From: Caecitellus pseudoparvulus
Taxonomy: Eukaryota; Bigyra: Bicosoecida
DNA: 64,000 nt
Reading direction: 5' to 3'
Assembly: GCA_965644315.1 (NCBI GenBank)
Contig: CBFFRQ010000089.1
Span: 1 to 64,000, forward strand
Below the pieces are notes generated by a model. The model saw only the letters and a program-made list of their open reading frames with translations. It was not told where the DNA came from and made no database searches. Shown in pieces: positions 39,741-51,110 of the stretch. The stretch's first letter is position 1. Each line of letters begins with the position of its first letter. The position numbers were made by a program, and so were the translations under genes.

Positions 39741-41696
39741 ATGTACGTGGTGCTTTGGCCCAGCCTACTCGCGCCCTGCAGCTCCAGCAATGCAAGGGGG
39801 TGTATCTCTGATTTACACAGGGAGAGTCCTAGCCCCCTCAAGGGGAGCTTGGTGGATGCGTGGAAGAAGCACAGAGTAAGCCACATCCCCACGCCACGCT
39901 TGAAGCGGGTGTTTCTCACAGCCGAGGGTGGCGGGGCACCACGGCTGAATGAGGGCGTGCTGGCCGCCCTCATCGGGGACCTTCAGCCCCCCAGGAGCCC
40001 TGTACCAAGTGAATGGCATGCTTACCAACGTGCCCTGCACGAGCGCCTGTCGGAAACGGGCGCCTTCAACAGCCTCAGCCTGCGGGTGCAGGGGCTGCCG
40101 TCAAAGCCGTTGGCTGGCTTTAAGGCGCAGGAGGCGCACCCCTCGGGCGTCCTGCCGCCACACCCCGCGCCCCAGCGTGTGCAAATCGTCGGTTCCGTGG
40201 ACGAGGCCAGCTACAGCCTGGAACAAGACACCGGCATAGACGGCCTGGGCAGGCCCCACGCCTCAGTGAACATGTCCCTCGTCAGCCCCTTTGGCCTGGG
40301 GGACCGGCTGACGCTGAAGTTGGGCTCGCCCCTTGCAGAACGCTCTGTGGGCGCCTTGACGGAGGGTCTGCTCACGCGGCAAGGCGGCGCTGGTGAGGAC
40401 GATGCCGGCCCTGAGAAGGGCGGGGCCCTGGTTGGCGGCGGACAGGCCAGCCTGGCCCACTCTCCCTGGCTTACCGCCACCCTGCAATACGCCAAGCCCA
40501 CGCTGGGTGGCACGCGCAACAGGCTGACTGCCTCCGCTGGCTCGTACTACGAAGATCTGACCAGCACGTCTGGCCTGGAGGCCAGGCGGGTGGGGGCTGC
40601 TCTTACCTTGGCCACGCCAGATGGCCGCCACACGCTGGGTTGGCGTGGCGAGCAGCGGCATGTGGGCCTGCTGTGGCCCACACACAGCCGTGTGGACACA
40701 CGCCTGCCCCGCGACCTCGTCTTCAGCACTGGCCCCAGCGCTCTCTCCGCTGTCGCGTTCGCAAGCCGCATGGACGCCCTTGTGAAGGATGCGCAGGGAC
40801 AGCCGGTGGCTGGCCAGCAACGCTCACTGTGTGTGGAAGCTGCTCACCCCGTCATCGCATCCCAGGAAGCCTTCCTCAAGACTGAGCTGGCCTGCAGTGC
40901 TGCCACGTCCGTGTGGCGGGCCATGCCAGACACTGGCATGGCAGCACCAAGCATGGGAAGGGGTCGGTCGACAGAAGTGGCGGCGGCAGAGGCTGAAGAA
41001 GGCTTGCGCCCACCCCGCGCAGCAAGGGATCTGCCATGGCTGCAGCCTTTGAGCGGCCTGGGCGCCTGGGGCGTGTACGCGGCTGATGTGCTGGCGGCGT
41101 GGGCTGCTCCGGGCTTGACCCTGCAGACGCACGCCGCGGCAGGGGCCCTGCTGCCGCTGCCCCCACAGCCTCGCAGCATTCCCCATGCTCTGCCCATGGC
41201 GGCGTCCCCCCCGGAAGACGCCATGTACGCTCCCTGGAGCCACTATCTGGACCGGTACACGATGGGCAGCGCCCAGGTGCCTGGCTTCCACCAAGCAGGC
41301 ATTGGGCCGCGCGCTAAGGGGCGTGCTCTGGGTGGAACACTGCGCCTGGAGGCAGGTGCAAAGGTGCTGCTGCCGCCACCCCTGCCCCTGCCCCTGCTCA
41401 CGCATGCCGGTGTCCGTGGCCACGTGTGGGCTGCCGCGGGCACATGCCTGGCCAACGAGAGCACGCTGCGCGGCGTGGCCGGGCGGATAGCGACCGCCCC
41501 CGATGCGGCCTCAGTGACGACGCTGCTGGCCTCGTACATTGCTGCGTCGTGGGGTGTGGGGGTGACGGTGCCGTTCCCAGTGGGGCCAGGGGTGGCGCTG
41601 GAGCTGAATTGGCGCCTGGGTGCTGCTGTGCCCACTGCGCCGGGGCACCAGGGCGTCCTCTCAGGCTCTGCGTTTTCCGCTCGCCTTTCGACGTAG
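39741..41696 (+). CDS. Sam50/Omp85-family outer-membrane beta-barrel protein
   Basis: About 651 residues from the first in-frame ATG. A 5' exon may be missing, since a TTTACACAG acceptor-like site lies at about 39820. Near residues 95-150 is a POTRA-like stretch (LNEGVLAALIGDL...HERLSETGAFNSLSLRV). The remainder is an alternating beta-strand pattern typical of a 16-strand barrel. The motif VPGFHQAGIGPRAKGRALGG corresponds to the loop-6 [VI]RGF...GIGPR...LGG signature of Sam50. The last strands read ASWGVGVTVPFPVGPGVALELNW, like the Sam50 C terminus. The Arg of RGF is replaced by Pro here. Sam50 is the core of the SAM/TOB complex and folds barrel proteins into the mitochondrial outer membrane. 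At about 650 aa it is longer than the usual 450-480, with insertions rich in Gly/Pro. A plastid Toc75/Oep80 relative is less likely. Confidence 0.75.
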   Translation: MYVVLWPSLLAPCSSSNARGCISDLHRESPSPLKGSLVDAWKKHRVSHIPTPRLKRVFLTAEGGGAPRLNEGVLAALIGDLQPPRSPVPSEWHAYQRALHERLSETGAFNSLSLRVQGLPSKPLAGFKAQEAHPSGVLPPHPAPQRVQIVGSVDEASYSLEQDTGIDGLGRPHASVNMSLVSPFGLGDRLTLKLGSPLAERSVGALTEGLLTRQGGAGEDDAGPEKGGALVGGGQASLAHSPWLTATLQYAKPTLGGTRNRLTASAGSYYEDLTSTSGLEARRVGAALTLATPDGRHTLGWRGEQRHVGLLWPTHSRVDTRLPRDLVFSTGPSALSAVAFASRMDALVKDAQGQPVAGQQRSLCVEAAHPVIASQEAFLKTELACSAATSVWRAMPDTGMAAPSMGRGRSTEVAAAEAEEGLRPPRAARDLPWLQPLSGLGAWGVYAADVLAAWAAPGLTLQTHAAAGALLPLPPQPRSIPHALPMAASPPEDAMYAPWSHYLDRYTMGSAQVPGFHQAGIGPRAKGRALGGTLRLEAGAKVLLPPPLPLPLLTHAGVRGHVWAAAGTCLANESTLRGVAGRIATAPDAASVTTLLASYIAASWGVGVTVPFPVGPGVALELNWRLGAAVPTAPGHQGVLSGSAFSARLST

Positions 41697-41956
41697 CTTA
41701 CGTTGTTGGGGCCTCTCGTTGTGGGCTGCATGCCCTGCCTTGGTTGCGTAGGCGTGGATGTGGAGTCTTGTCACAGCCAGCCTTGGCAGGCAGATTTGCG
41801 AGAAACGCACATACAAAAGCAACTCACCACGAAATGTACTCGCCAAGTTGATCGCCCAACTAGCTTCGCTTCTCAGCGTCTTGTTGGAACGGCAACGCAA
41901 GACAAACTCGGGACAACTTATCCATCGCTTTAGCTTAACACGGCTCGCCTAGCACC

Positions 41957-43896
41957 ATGGGGCACGTGGAGGAGGGCGCCAGGGCCTTCTTCGCGATTTC
42001 TGTCATCTTGCTTCTGGCTTTGACAGGGTTCATGTACTGGCGCTTTGCGTGCCGCCCACACAACCACCTCGTCACCGTGGTCGTCTGTGTGTCATGGATG
42101 CTCGGGCTGCTGAGCTCTGCGCTCCTGCCCTACGACATTGCCTTGTCGTCCATTGAACAGAGTAGCAGCAGACAAAGTGCGTGGTTTGGACTGTACTGGA
42201 CTACCTGGGTGCTGGCGTGGATGGTGAACCCCATCCTTGGCACAGCGCTGGCAAGGTACGTTTCAGGCGCGTTTCCCGCCAACCCACGCTCTGCGCGGCG
42301 CTCACCTTGCACCAAAGCGCGGCCTCGCCTCCCCACAGTGGCGCATTTTCCCCGATTGAACAGTTCAAGCTTTCCCTGTGGATGAACCTGCGCTTCTATG
42401 CGCTGGCAGGCTTGGCAACGCTGATCGGCGTCGTGTGGCTCCTTGCAGACGGCGCGTTGCGGGCTGGCGACCTGGGCCCCCTGGTGCTGTCTCTGAGTAA
42501 CATGTACGGGCTGCTCATCGTGTGTCTGCTATTGGGGTATGGCCTGGTGGACATTCCCCGCTCGCTGTGGCGCCTGAGCAACTCCGAGGGCGCCCTGGCC
42601 CGCTGCCACAAAGCGGCAGTGGAGGCTGACGAGAGCCTGTTTGACGCCCGCTGCGACGTGCAAGACGTGTTGCGGGACGTGCAAGCCTTGGCTCATCTAG
42701 CACAGCCCCACACTGCACACACGCAGCTGGCACACGCAGTGGCAACGCTGCAGAGCCTGCCTCCGCCTGAGCTGGGCAGCGGAGGAGGTGGGGCAGCCAC
42801 AGGCAGCAGCGGCAGCGCCCGGCGCCGTGGCGCCGCCTCTCCCAGCCAACCCACCCATGAGCCCCGTGGGTGGGTTGGCTGGCTGTGTGGCGAGGAGGAG
42901 GATGACTTCGGCGGGTTGCCCGCTGACGTCGGCAGCCGCGATGCACCGGGCCTGCTGGCAGCGGCTGTCGGCGTGCACCGGCGCCTGCTGGCGACACTGG
43001 CAGCCTACCGCAAGGCTCGCAGTCATTGGAACATGCTGGTGAGGAGTGCGCTGTACCATGAGGGTGTGGCGCAGCAGCAGCGGTCTGCTGTCCCCCCTGG
43101 CTCAGGCGGCTTGCAAGCGAGGTTGTCGTGGTGGTGGCACGTGCGGTTGGCGCCGGTGGTGTTCAGGGTTGTCGCCATTGTTGCCGCCCTGGCATCGGTG
43201 CTGGTGCTGGTCAGCGAGCTCATGCTGCCATTCAGCGCCAACAGCCCGTCACGCATCAACCCCATCGGGCGCATCGCGTACATCGACGAGACCGCCTCGC
43301 CTGGCACAGTGCTGGCAGTGGCTGTGGTGCTTGCGTACATGAGCGCTGCCATGTACAGCGCCCTGTTCAAGCTGCGTGCCTTTGGCATGCTGGAGCTCTG
43401 CCCTGGTGGCAACACGGACGCCACGACGCTGCTGCTGAACGCGGGCATCCTCTGCCGCCTGCAGTTTGCCCTCGCCTTCAACTACCTGAACATGGCCGAC
43501 CTACCGTGGCGCACGTCCTTCAGCGAGACGTTGGGTGCCGACAACAAGTTGTCTGCGGTGGATGTGTACCTGCCCATCTCCATCTTGTGCGTGGCTGTGA
43601 TCACGGCAGGGCGCTGTGTGGGGCGCGTGTCGGGCTGGTTCGGCGCCGATCAGCCTGACCTCGCAGACACAGACAGCCCCGAAGGGCAGCGCCTGGAGGC
43701 GCAGGGGCGAGCCCTGCTGAACAAGGGCAGGCGCCGCCTGAGCACCGCGTCCCGAAGCCTGCCGTTTGAAGAGGGCACCCTTCCCACGGCGGGTGGCGGC
43801 GGTGCGCCTGCCCGAAGCCGGCATGATGACGAGGAGGTCAACTTGCCAACACCTGGAGGGGACGTACACTTCACCCCCCTCATGTCTGTAGCGTGA
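41957..43896 (+). CDS. LMBR1-family multi-spanning membrane protein
   Basis: Two exons, 41957-42255 and 42339-43896, joined across an 83-bp GT-AG intron (GTACGT donor, CCCCACAG acceptor) that restores one frame. The product is 618 residues. The ATG has a good context (GCACCATGG). N-terminal spans are followed by the family-typical VCVSWMLGLLSSALLPYDIALS and then PIEQFKLSLWMNLRFYALAG. Next are SNMYGLLIVCLLLGYGLVDIP with RSLWR, a cytosolic coiled-coil loop with a low-complexity GSGGGGAATGSSG patch, and further spans in the C-terminal half (VVFRVVAIVAALASVLVLVS, VLAVAVVLAYMSAAMYSAL). The tail is hydrophilic. The family includes the limb-region protein LMBR1, lipocalin receptors and the lysosomal cobalamin transporter partner LMBD1. 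Its role in protists is not established. Confidence 0.85.
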
Positions 43897-44175
43897 GGGT
43901 GCAGGTACGTGGGCCCGCAGGCACCCTTGCAATGTACCGTGCGTCGCATGAGGCAGGCAGGCTTGCTGTGAGCTGGCGAGGGGGCCAGCACCCTCTGGCA
44001 GTGCGTCCACAAGACGTTGCGCAAAATCAAGACCACAAATGATCTGTACACTGCGCTTGGCTGCCTGCACCTTGCTTGTTGTACGGGTGGAAGTGCCGTC
44101 GGTCCGGCTGCACGCGACGCTGCAGGCTTGCCCATCAAGGACTGCCGCTGACAGAGATCCCACGTTAAGGACACC

Positions 44176-45587
44176 ATGAACTACACAGGGCAGATTCAGG
44201 ATGGCCAAATGCATGGGCAGGGGACCCTGGTGTACCCCAGTGCGTTGTGGGCGGCAAGTTGCCGTGCCGGGTTCACTTGCGGAAGTTGACGCTGTTGCGG
44301 CCCTGCACAGATGGCGAGCGGTACGAGGGGCAGTGGAACTTCGGCAAGCGCGAAGGTTTCGGCATCTACTACTACCTTGGTGAGTTTAGGCGGTGTTATA
44401 GGGTGGCTGGCGCGTGCAGTGCTGTGTCAGGCAGCGGGCGTCCTGCGGAATTGGGCTTCAAACGGCGGCGGCCTTCCATCCCCTCTGCTTGCCTCGGGCA
44501 GTGTGCGTGTGCGACGAGGAGCAGGCCAGCTGTCCATAACGACATGGATGCTCAGAGGGCAGGGTATCGCGCCCGTTCACGCAGCTCTGCCGCAAGTGCG
44601 ATGGGGTCGAACCGTTGGTGGCGCTCCCCACGTTTCGCAGATGGCGGTCGGTACGAGGGCGAGTGGAAAGACGACAAGATCCATGGGCAAGGCAAGAGCA
44701 TATACGCCAATGGCAACATCTACGACGGTAACTGGGACAATGGGCGCATCAACGGCTTCGGCACGCTGACGTACGCTGACGGCGACAAGTACATCGGCAA
44801 CTGGGTGGACGGCAAGATGCACGGGCAAGGCACGTACGTGTACGCGGATGGAGACAAGTACGAGGGAGAGTGGAAGGACGACAAGCGGCACGGGAAGGGC
44901 ACCGTGACGTACCGTGGCCCTGACGGCAACGTCGTGGAGAAGTACGAGGGGGACTGGTTCGACGGCAAGATGCACGGCATCGGGCGGTACGTGTACGCGG
45001 ACGGGGGCGTGTATGAGGGGCAGTGGGTGGACAGCAAGATGCATGGCAAGGGCCTGTACACCTTTCCCAATGGCAACAAGTACGACGGTGAGTGGGTGGA
45101 GGACGTGAAGGAGGGCTGGGGCGTCCTGACGTACGTGAATGGGGAGAAGTACGAGGGGTACTGGAAGAACGACAAGGCCCACGGCAAGGGCACGCTGACG
45201 TACGCACAGGGGGACAAGTATGTGGGGGATTGGGTGGCGGGCAAGAAGCACGGTGAAGGCGAGCTGCAGTACGCCAATGGGGACATCTTCCGTGGGGCGT
45301 GGGAGAACGACCACGCCAACGGCGCCGGCAGCCTCGCCTACGCTAATGGAAACGAGTACACGGGAGCTTGGAAGGAGGACCGTCGCCATGGGCATGGTGT
45401 GTTCACGTGTGCCGCTGACGGGTACAAGTACGACGGCGAGTGGTACCTGGGTCGCCGCCACGGCAAGGGCACCATCCTGCTGCCTAACGGCGACCGCTTC
45501 GTGGGCGGGTGGAAGGAGGGCCGTCTGGATGGCCCTGTGGACTATGCCTTTGCTGAGGACAGCCCGTGGGCCAACCCCGACCTGTGA
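44176..45587 (+). CDS. MORN-repeat protein, possible radial-spoke (RSPH1-like) component
   Basis: Three exons, 44176-44239, 44311-44379 and 44641-45587, separated by introns of 71 and 261 bp with GTGCGT and GTGAGT donors and CAG acceptors. Both junctions fall inside MORN units and rebuild perfect repeats, which confirms them. The 359-residue product is made almost only of about 15 MORN units of about 23 residues (pattern KYEGEWKDDKRHGKGTVTYADGD), beginning at residue 3. The last unit decays into a short acidic tail. MORN arrays bind membranes and scaffolds. Proteins that are nearly all MORN include RSPH1/meichroacidin of ciliary radial spokes. That specific assignment is a guess from architecture. 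The gene is preceded by 280 bp without features. Confidence 0.9.
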
Positions 45588-45856
45588 TCTTGCCAACGTG
45601 AATGCATTCGCCCCTTGCACGTGGCCGTTGGTGTGTGGGCAAGAGCGCAGCCGTGCACTCCACGCGCCACTTTCTTACACCGCGTCGTGTTTGCACGGTT
45701 TGACACTGCTCAGCGTGCGCCACTGACGCTGCTAGGCTGTGCCAGGTTCAGGCCGGCCTGGTCCCTTGCTGTGTGGGACACGCCATCCCAGTATACCCTG
45801 CCGGTGCGATCTCGGCGCAAGGGCTGCGCGGCTTCTTTGCCGCCCCCACGAACTCA

Positions 45857-46789
45857 ATGGCGGCTGCAGTGCATATGGGCGTCCTCAAGGCTGCTCTCGA
45901 GTGAGTGGCGTGTTAGGGCAAGGCAGACATCTTTGGGCGGAGCTTGCAAAATCCGCACCTTATACTGCGCCTTCGCAGTGGCATGAAAGCGCTGCAGGAT
46001 AGAGTTACAAAGGAGGGCATCCCGGGTGCAACAAAGCTCCCACTTCCACCGTCAGTAGTCCCAGCCCTCGCCACGCTCCCCCAGCTGGCCCAGCTTGTGG
46101 AAGGAGCGCAGGAGGCAGAGCCCGGCAGCAGCACTGGTCCCGCTGCAAGCGATGCGGCACCTGCGCCAGCTGCACGCGGCAACGACAAGCCAGCAGCGAG
46201 TTTAGCTTCATCTGAAGACACAATAGAAGAAGTGGGCTCAACTGGCAAGGGCTCTACGTTGGCTGCGTTGCTGCCCAGCGCCTGTCTTGCGAGTCAAGCT
46301 GCCCTCTCCAAGGCTGTGGCGGGCTTGTTGAGCCACCGCCTGGGGCATATCTTCCAGTACCCTGTGACGGATGACATCGCTCCGGATTACAGTAGCATTG
46401 TGAAGCAGCCCATGGACCTCACCACCATGCAGGGGCGCGTGGCGGGCGGGCAGGTGGACTCCTGGCCGGCCTTGGTGCAGGACCTCATGCTCATGATCAC
46501 CAACGCCCTCACGTACAACGAGCAAGGCAGTGACGTGTACAACATCGCGCTGGACTTTGCTGGTGCCGCCCTGGCCAAGGTGCAGGACCTCGCCTGCGGG
46601 CGAGCTGCCAGCAAGGGCACCGCCGCGGCTGAGGCACGCCGCGCGATGCTGGTCCAGGCGCAAGAGGCAGCCGCTGCCACTGCCGCCACCGCCCTGGCTG
46701 TGGAGCCAACCACACCCTCTCGAAGAGGCACAAAGCGTCGCGAGGAATCGGCGGCTGGTCGCAGCGCGAAGCGCAGTCGCAAGGGATGA
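45857..46789 (+). CDS. Bromodomain protein
   Basis: Two exons, 45857-45900 and 45979-46789, with a 78-bp intron (GTGAGT donor, TTCGCAG acceptor), giving 284 residues. The start ATG (MAAAVHMGVLKAAL) and the intron restore a continuous helix-like N terminus. The bromodomain occupies about 120-215: FQYPVTDDIAPDYSSIVKQP, MDLTTMQGRV and ITNALTYNEQGSDVY. The acetyl-lysine-contacting Asn is present in TYNEQ. The C terminus is a basic, likely nuclear-targeting tail (RRGTKRREES, SAKRSRKG). Bromodomains read acetylated histones. The small size and single domain are compatible with a BRD8/BRD7-type subunit of a chromatin complex, but this is not certain. Its stop lies only 19 bp from the stop of the convergent Sec62 gene. 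Confidence 0.9.
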
Positions 46790-46808
46790 CGGAGGCACTA
46801 GCAATGCA

Positions 46809-48182
46809 TTAGTCCGCCTCATCCTCCTGCTCCGCAGCCTGTTCGCGCAGCAGGGCAGCGACGATATCAGCATCACTAACATCAGCGTCTTGCTCTTCAT
46901 CCGCCGCCTCTTGTGCCAAGCCGTCCACGTCAGGGGCAGTCGCCTCGGGTATCTCCGCGTCGACTTCGTCGAGTGCCTCGTCCTTGCCAGCGGCCTCCTC
47001 CCCACCCTGGTCACCGCCCTCCTCCTGCTCTGCTTGTTCCTCCTCTTCCAGCTCCTTCCAAATGTCGTCAAAGGCGCGCACGCGGGGCGCGCTGCCGCCC
47101 CAGCCGCCCCTGCGGCCCAAGCGGTCTGCGCCGGGCAAGCGCACCTCGGACGCGTCAGCCATAAGGGCGCCTGAGTACAGATCCTCCACGAAGGCGCGCT
47201 GGGAAGCCACCATGCCCTCCACCTGCTCTGGGGCGCTGGCAGCCCAGTACCCCACGCCCAGCAGCAGGGCCAGCACGGCACCCCTGTACGGCAACGCAGC
47301 CGCCGCAGTCGGGTCCACGCCCGCTGAGATGAGTGGGTCGAACGTCTCCACAATGGTCGCAGCCTCGTCCCAGAATCGGGGAATGATCCACAGCTCGAAG
47401 CCGGCCAGCCACGCCAGTAGGGCCAGCATGTACCGCAGCACCAAGAACGCCGTCAGGAGCACGAGCAGTGCCGCTGACAGCCAGAAGACACAGCGCTTGA
47501 GCCACATGGGCCACAATGGGAACATGGTCACAGCCAAGATGCCCAGTACGACGATTACGGGCAAGTATGTGAACCAGCCCGACACTGGCGGCTTGTACAG
47601 CCACACGTACCGCACGGACTTGTCCATTGGGTCGCGGAAGCCCTGCTCTGCCACTGGCTGAAGCACCTTCCGGCCCTGGTCCCGCACACTCTTGCCCTTT
47701 TCATTGGTAACCACCTGAGTGCGCAGGAGTAGCCTGCGAAAACGGGGCGGAGGGGAGGGCCTGGTGCCAGAAGCGGCTCGCCAGTGTAGTGCCACACGTG
47801 GCGCTGCCCCACCTTGGCACAGCATGCTGCAGCAGCTGGTTCGCGACTTCCGACGCAGCTTCTGGAGTCTTGACGCAGTCCAAGCCATGCTGCTCACAGT
47901 CTATTATGTAGGCCAGCAGAACGTCCCCTGTGCACGCCTCGCGCAGTACGCTGTCAAGCAAACACTCCGTGGCAGGGCCCAATTTCCGCACCACTCACCT
48001 GGCACCGCCCTGACGACGTTCTGTTGCAGGGAGCACTTCATAAAAGGAACATCATCATGCAAAACACCAGCTAGATGCAGGAGTTCCTTTGGGGTGAATC
48101 GAGGAGCGGAAGGGCCTGGTGAAGTGACCTCGCTCGGCTCCTCCACAGCATCAGGCTTGGGGGCGTCGGCCACGCTGGACAT
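46809..48182 (-). CDS. Sec62-like ER translocon subunit
   Basis: Three exons on the minus strand, 48182-47999, 47927-47813 and 47733-46809, separated by introns of 71 bp (47928-47998) and 79 bp (47734-47812). The phases fit and give 407 residues. For the first intron an alternative acceptor 23 bases upstream exists, but it breaks the frame. The cytosolic N-terminal part is short. VRYVWLYKPPVSGWFTYLPV then leads into the first membrane span. The span is followed by the family hallmark MFPLWPMWLKRCVFWLS (compare LFPLWPPMLRRGVYYLS of animal Sec62) and a second span (ALLVLLTAFLVLRYMLALL). A third hydrophobic segment (AVLALLLGVGYWAA) and a very acidic Glu/Asp-rich C-terminal tail follow. Sec62 works with Sec61/Sec63 in post-translational import of proteins into the ER. 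The acidic tail and third segment are unusual additions. Confidence 0.85.
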
Positions 48183-48619
48183 GCTGGAGGGCTGCTTCCA
48201 AGTGTGGGAGTGCATGGGCAACGGGTACCGGCGGTGCGTACTCCCAATGGCGCGCGTTGTGTGGGAAACGGTGTGTTTTGTGAACGTGTTGTGGTGTTGT
48301 GGAGTGCGGAGGGGTTTGCAACTGTTGCTGCCACTCCTCGCTTTCGTTCTCTGAAAGCGTGCAAGCAAGCGCTCCTGCAAAGCTACGATAGACCCTTATG
48401 CTATGCATAGGAGGGCAGTGGCCAGTAAAGTCAAAATTTAGTCAGCAGGACGGCTGGTGAGTGGAAAGCGGACCAACTCTCCAAGCACCTGTCTTCCTCC
48501 AGACTGTGCCCCTTTCTCGGTTTTCAGTCACGCCAGCACTGCACCCCTTGCCACCAATACCTGCCCCAAGCAGACGGGAGGTCGGCGCAGAGCCCCAGGT
48601 CCTGAAAAGTGATTCCCAA
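48183..48619. other. Divergent intergenic region between Sec62 and the STELLO-like gene
   Basis: Shared upstream region of two divergent genes. No ORF with motifs. The inner part includes the TATGCTATGCATAGG stretch at about 48399. Confidence 0.4.
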
Positions 48620-51110
48620 ATGGCAAAAGAAGGCCCCAGCTCATGCTCTGTGCCGTCACGCACGAGTGCAATCGTTGCATCGTTGCTGCTGTTCTCGTCA
48701 CTGCTCGTGCTTCAGCCAGGAGCCACGAGCTCTTTGGGGCCCAACTTGCACGCCTTTTCCCTCAGAACATGTGGTAGCACAAGGGCCCAACGTATCCCAA
48801 GCCAATGCTTCGTCTGTGGCGGGTGCAGACGTCCCTGCTGCTCTGGCGACATGCGAGGTGCAGTCAGCTGGCTCGGGCAGCGCAACCTCAGGGCGGAAAT
48901 TTTACTGGAGAAAGCTTACGTGAACTTCCTCGTGGTGTCTCCATCGACAGCCTGCTAAAGCGGGCCCTCGGTTGTGCAACAAACGATTCGTGTGCTTCGA
49001 ATGGGACGACTTCTCAGTGCAATGCGCAGCGCCCCTTTGCAGCCGTTGTGACGACCATCGCCTCCGCCCCAACGGAGGCTGTGGCGGAGCTGGCCTCAGC
49101 AAGGCCTGACGTGGACATCTTCGTCGTGGCAGACCGGAAAGGGCCTGCAGCATGGCCAAATGACACGGCAGCCAACATTCACTACCTCACAGTGCCATAT
49201 CAGGAACAAAATGTGTTCCAGGCCTTCTCGCCACCGTGGGACCACTTTGGGCGCAAGAACTACGGCTACCTCGCCGCTCTGGCGTCAGGCGCATGCTTCA
49301 TCTGGGACTTTGACGACGACAACGTACTGCTTGATGCAGAGAACGGTGTGTTGAACACTGCCCACCTTTCCAGCTGGGCTGCAACCACGCTGCAGCTCAG
49401 CCGAGCGCCACGCACCGACACCAGCTCACCCTGGAATAACCACCTGCCATTCATGGGCGCAACGTCCTTCATCTGGCCCCGCGGGACGCCCCTGGAGCAG
49501 GTGCAAGACAGCTCGACCTTCTTGCCCACCGTCTCTGGCGCACAGGCGTGCAAGCAGGATGCAGCTCGCCCGGGCTGCATCCGCCTGGGGCCCACCTGCT
49601 CCTGCCTTGGTATCCTCAGCAGCCTGGCACAAGGGAACCCAGACCTTGACGCTGTGCAGCGGCTGACTGGCCCTGCGCCTGTGGCTTCAAGCGGGAGCTG
49701 GGTGTCATGGGCGTTCTGGGCCCCGGCACGACAGTCTCCCACAACGCCCAGGCCATCCTGCTGAGCTGCGATGTGGTGCTGTTCGCCATGCTCCCCATGA
49801 CAGTCCACGGCCGTGTGTCTGATACCTGGCAGGCCCTCATTGCCAACCGCATCGCAGAGGTTGCAGGGCTGGCGGTGGCGGTGACATCTGGCGCCGTGGT
49901 GCTCCACCGCAACCCACACAACTACCTTGCCGACCTGGACGCTGAGCAGCCGCTCTACGCGCAAGCGGGTGTGCTGGGCCAGCTGCTGCAAGCGTGGACG
50001 CCCAACTCCAACAGCATCGCAGGTGCCACTGTGGAAGTATATGTGCACCTGTATGAGCGAGGCGTGCTGGAGTGGCCCGACGTTACCTGGGCCGTGGAGT
50101 GGGTGCGCGCAGTGACGGGCCTCGTTGGAGACGCCCCGGTCAAGAAACAGGCAGCGCTGCCTTCCCCACCAGCGCCTGTCCCGCGCCTGGCTGGGGTGAC
50201 AGTCGTCGTGCACATCAACTTCGACCACGCAGAGGTAATCGCGCCCTGGTTGGCGATATGGGGGCGCGTGTACGACAGTGTGGTGTTCTACGTCCCTGGC
50301 CGCGAGAAGTGTGAGGTGCCTGGGCTGCCACGCGGCATAGATGTCAGGATGGTGTGCCACGTTCCGCCTGACACCCGCCCGAAGAGTGGGGCCCCTGGCA
50401 TGAAGAGTGTGCCTGGCCGCACCAACCAGCCATGGAAGGAGCGTTTCGGTGGGTACTTTGCCAATGAGTCCCTCCTGCATGCCCTGCTCAACACACCAGT
50501 GCCTGCCAAGGGCTACATGTTCATGCATGACGATGCGATCGTGAATGTGCCGATCATGGCCAAGGAATTGCAAGCTTTGAAACCAGGGGTGAGCCTGCCA
50601 TGCGACCAGGCTGTGGCACGCCTGTCATACGACGTGGGCAACAAGTCTGTGTCAAGGAAGCCAGAGCACGGGGACTGGTTCTGGGCCACGCACGACATTG
50701 GTATGCGTGCCCTGCAGGCAGCTGCACAGGAGAACCCTGCCATCCACAGCGCCCTGGCTTTTTGCCAGGAGAAAATGGGCGGCATCCCCGCAGATTCCTG
50801 TGACTCCTACTTCTGGCCGGCTGCGAGACGGAAGGAAAGCGTCGCCTTCCTCCAGACCAAGCTGAAACACAGGGTGTTCCCGGAGATCGCCATGCCCATT
50901 GCGGCGCACTGTGGACCTGTGCGCAGCGGTAGCCCTGGCGCCGGAGGCCCCATCGTGAAGGGGAAACGCGAGACACCGTACCAGTCGTGGGAGGCGTTTG
51001 ATCCAAAAAGGCACGTGTACATGCACCCGGTGAAGCTGGGCCTACGGAATGGCCCCTTGGTCCAAGCTATGGTGCGCGATGGCGTGGGCAAGGTGTCTGG
51101 TGCAAACTGA
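48620..51110 (+). CDS. STELLO-like (DUF288) glycosyltransferase with an apparent frameshift
   Basis: The main domain lies in two overlapping frames. Frame 1 (from ATG 48805) runs to about 49686. It contains PFAAVVTTIASAPTEAV, YLTVPYQEQNVFQAFSPP, the FGRKNYGYLAAL motif and FIWDFDDDN, the DxD-like site of the STELLO family. It ends at DLDAVQRLTG. Frame 2 runs from there to 51110 and continues the family pattern with SHNAQAILLSCDVVLFAMLP, VHGRVSDTW and later KGYMFMHDDAIVN. The frames join exactly if one T is added at the TT at 49686-49687, so this is a one-base deletion (real or assembly) rather than an intron. A signal anchor (TSAIVASLLLFSSLLVL) is encoded from ATG 48620 in a third frame. An intron of about 90-112 bp (donor near 48760-48775, acceptor CGGGCAG) could join it. 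STELLO proteins are Golgi proteins that organise cellulose synthase in plants; the role here is unknown. Confidence 0.75.

Noticed and set aside
41997-42385. Independent 142-codon gene at the start of the LMBR1 locus
   Set aside because: It is exon 1; a GTACGT...CCCCACAG intron joins it in frame with the long ORF and rebuilds the conserved family segment.
46799-46812. GCAATGCATTAG near the Sec62 stop, similar to the retroelement terminus AATGCATTG
   Set aside because: Only eight bases of palindrome match and no hairpin motif or telomere repeat is nearby, so this is chance.
47928-47998. Alternative 48-bp first intron of Sec62 (acceptor TTGACAG)
   Set aside because: It has a nicer pyrimidine tract but shifts the frame into an early stop. 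The acceptor at GTGCACAG keeps the frame and the family alignment.
47904-48380. Longer N-terminal extension of Sec62 starting upstream of 48182
   Set aside because: The upstream stretch is His/Thr/Ser-rich, unlike Sec62 N termini. The ATG at 48182 gives a normal acidic start and lies in a sensible place relative to the divergent gene.
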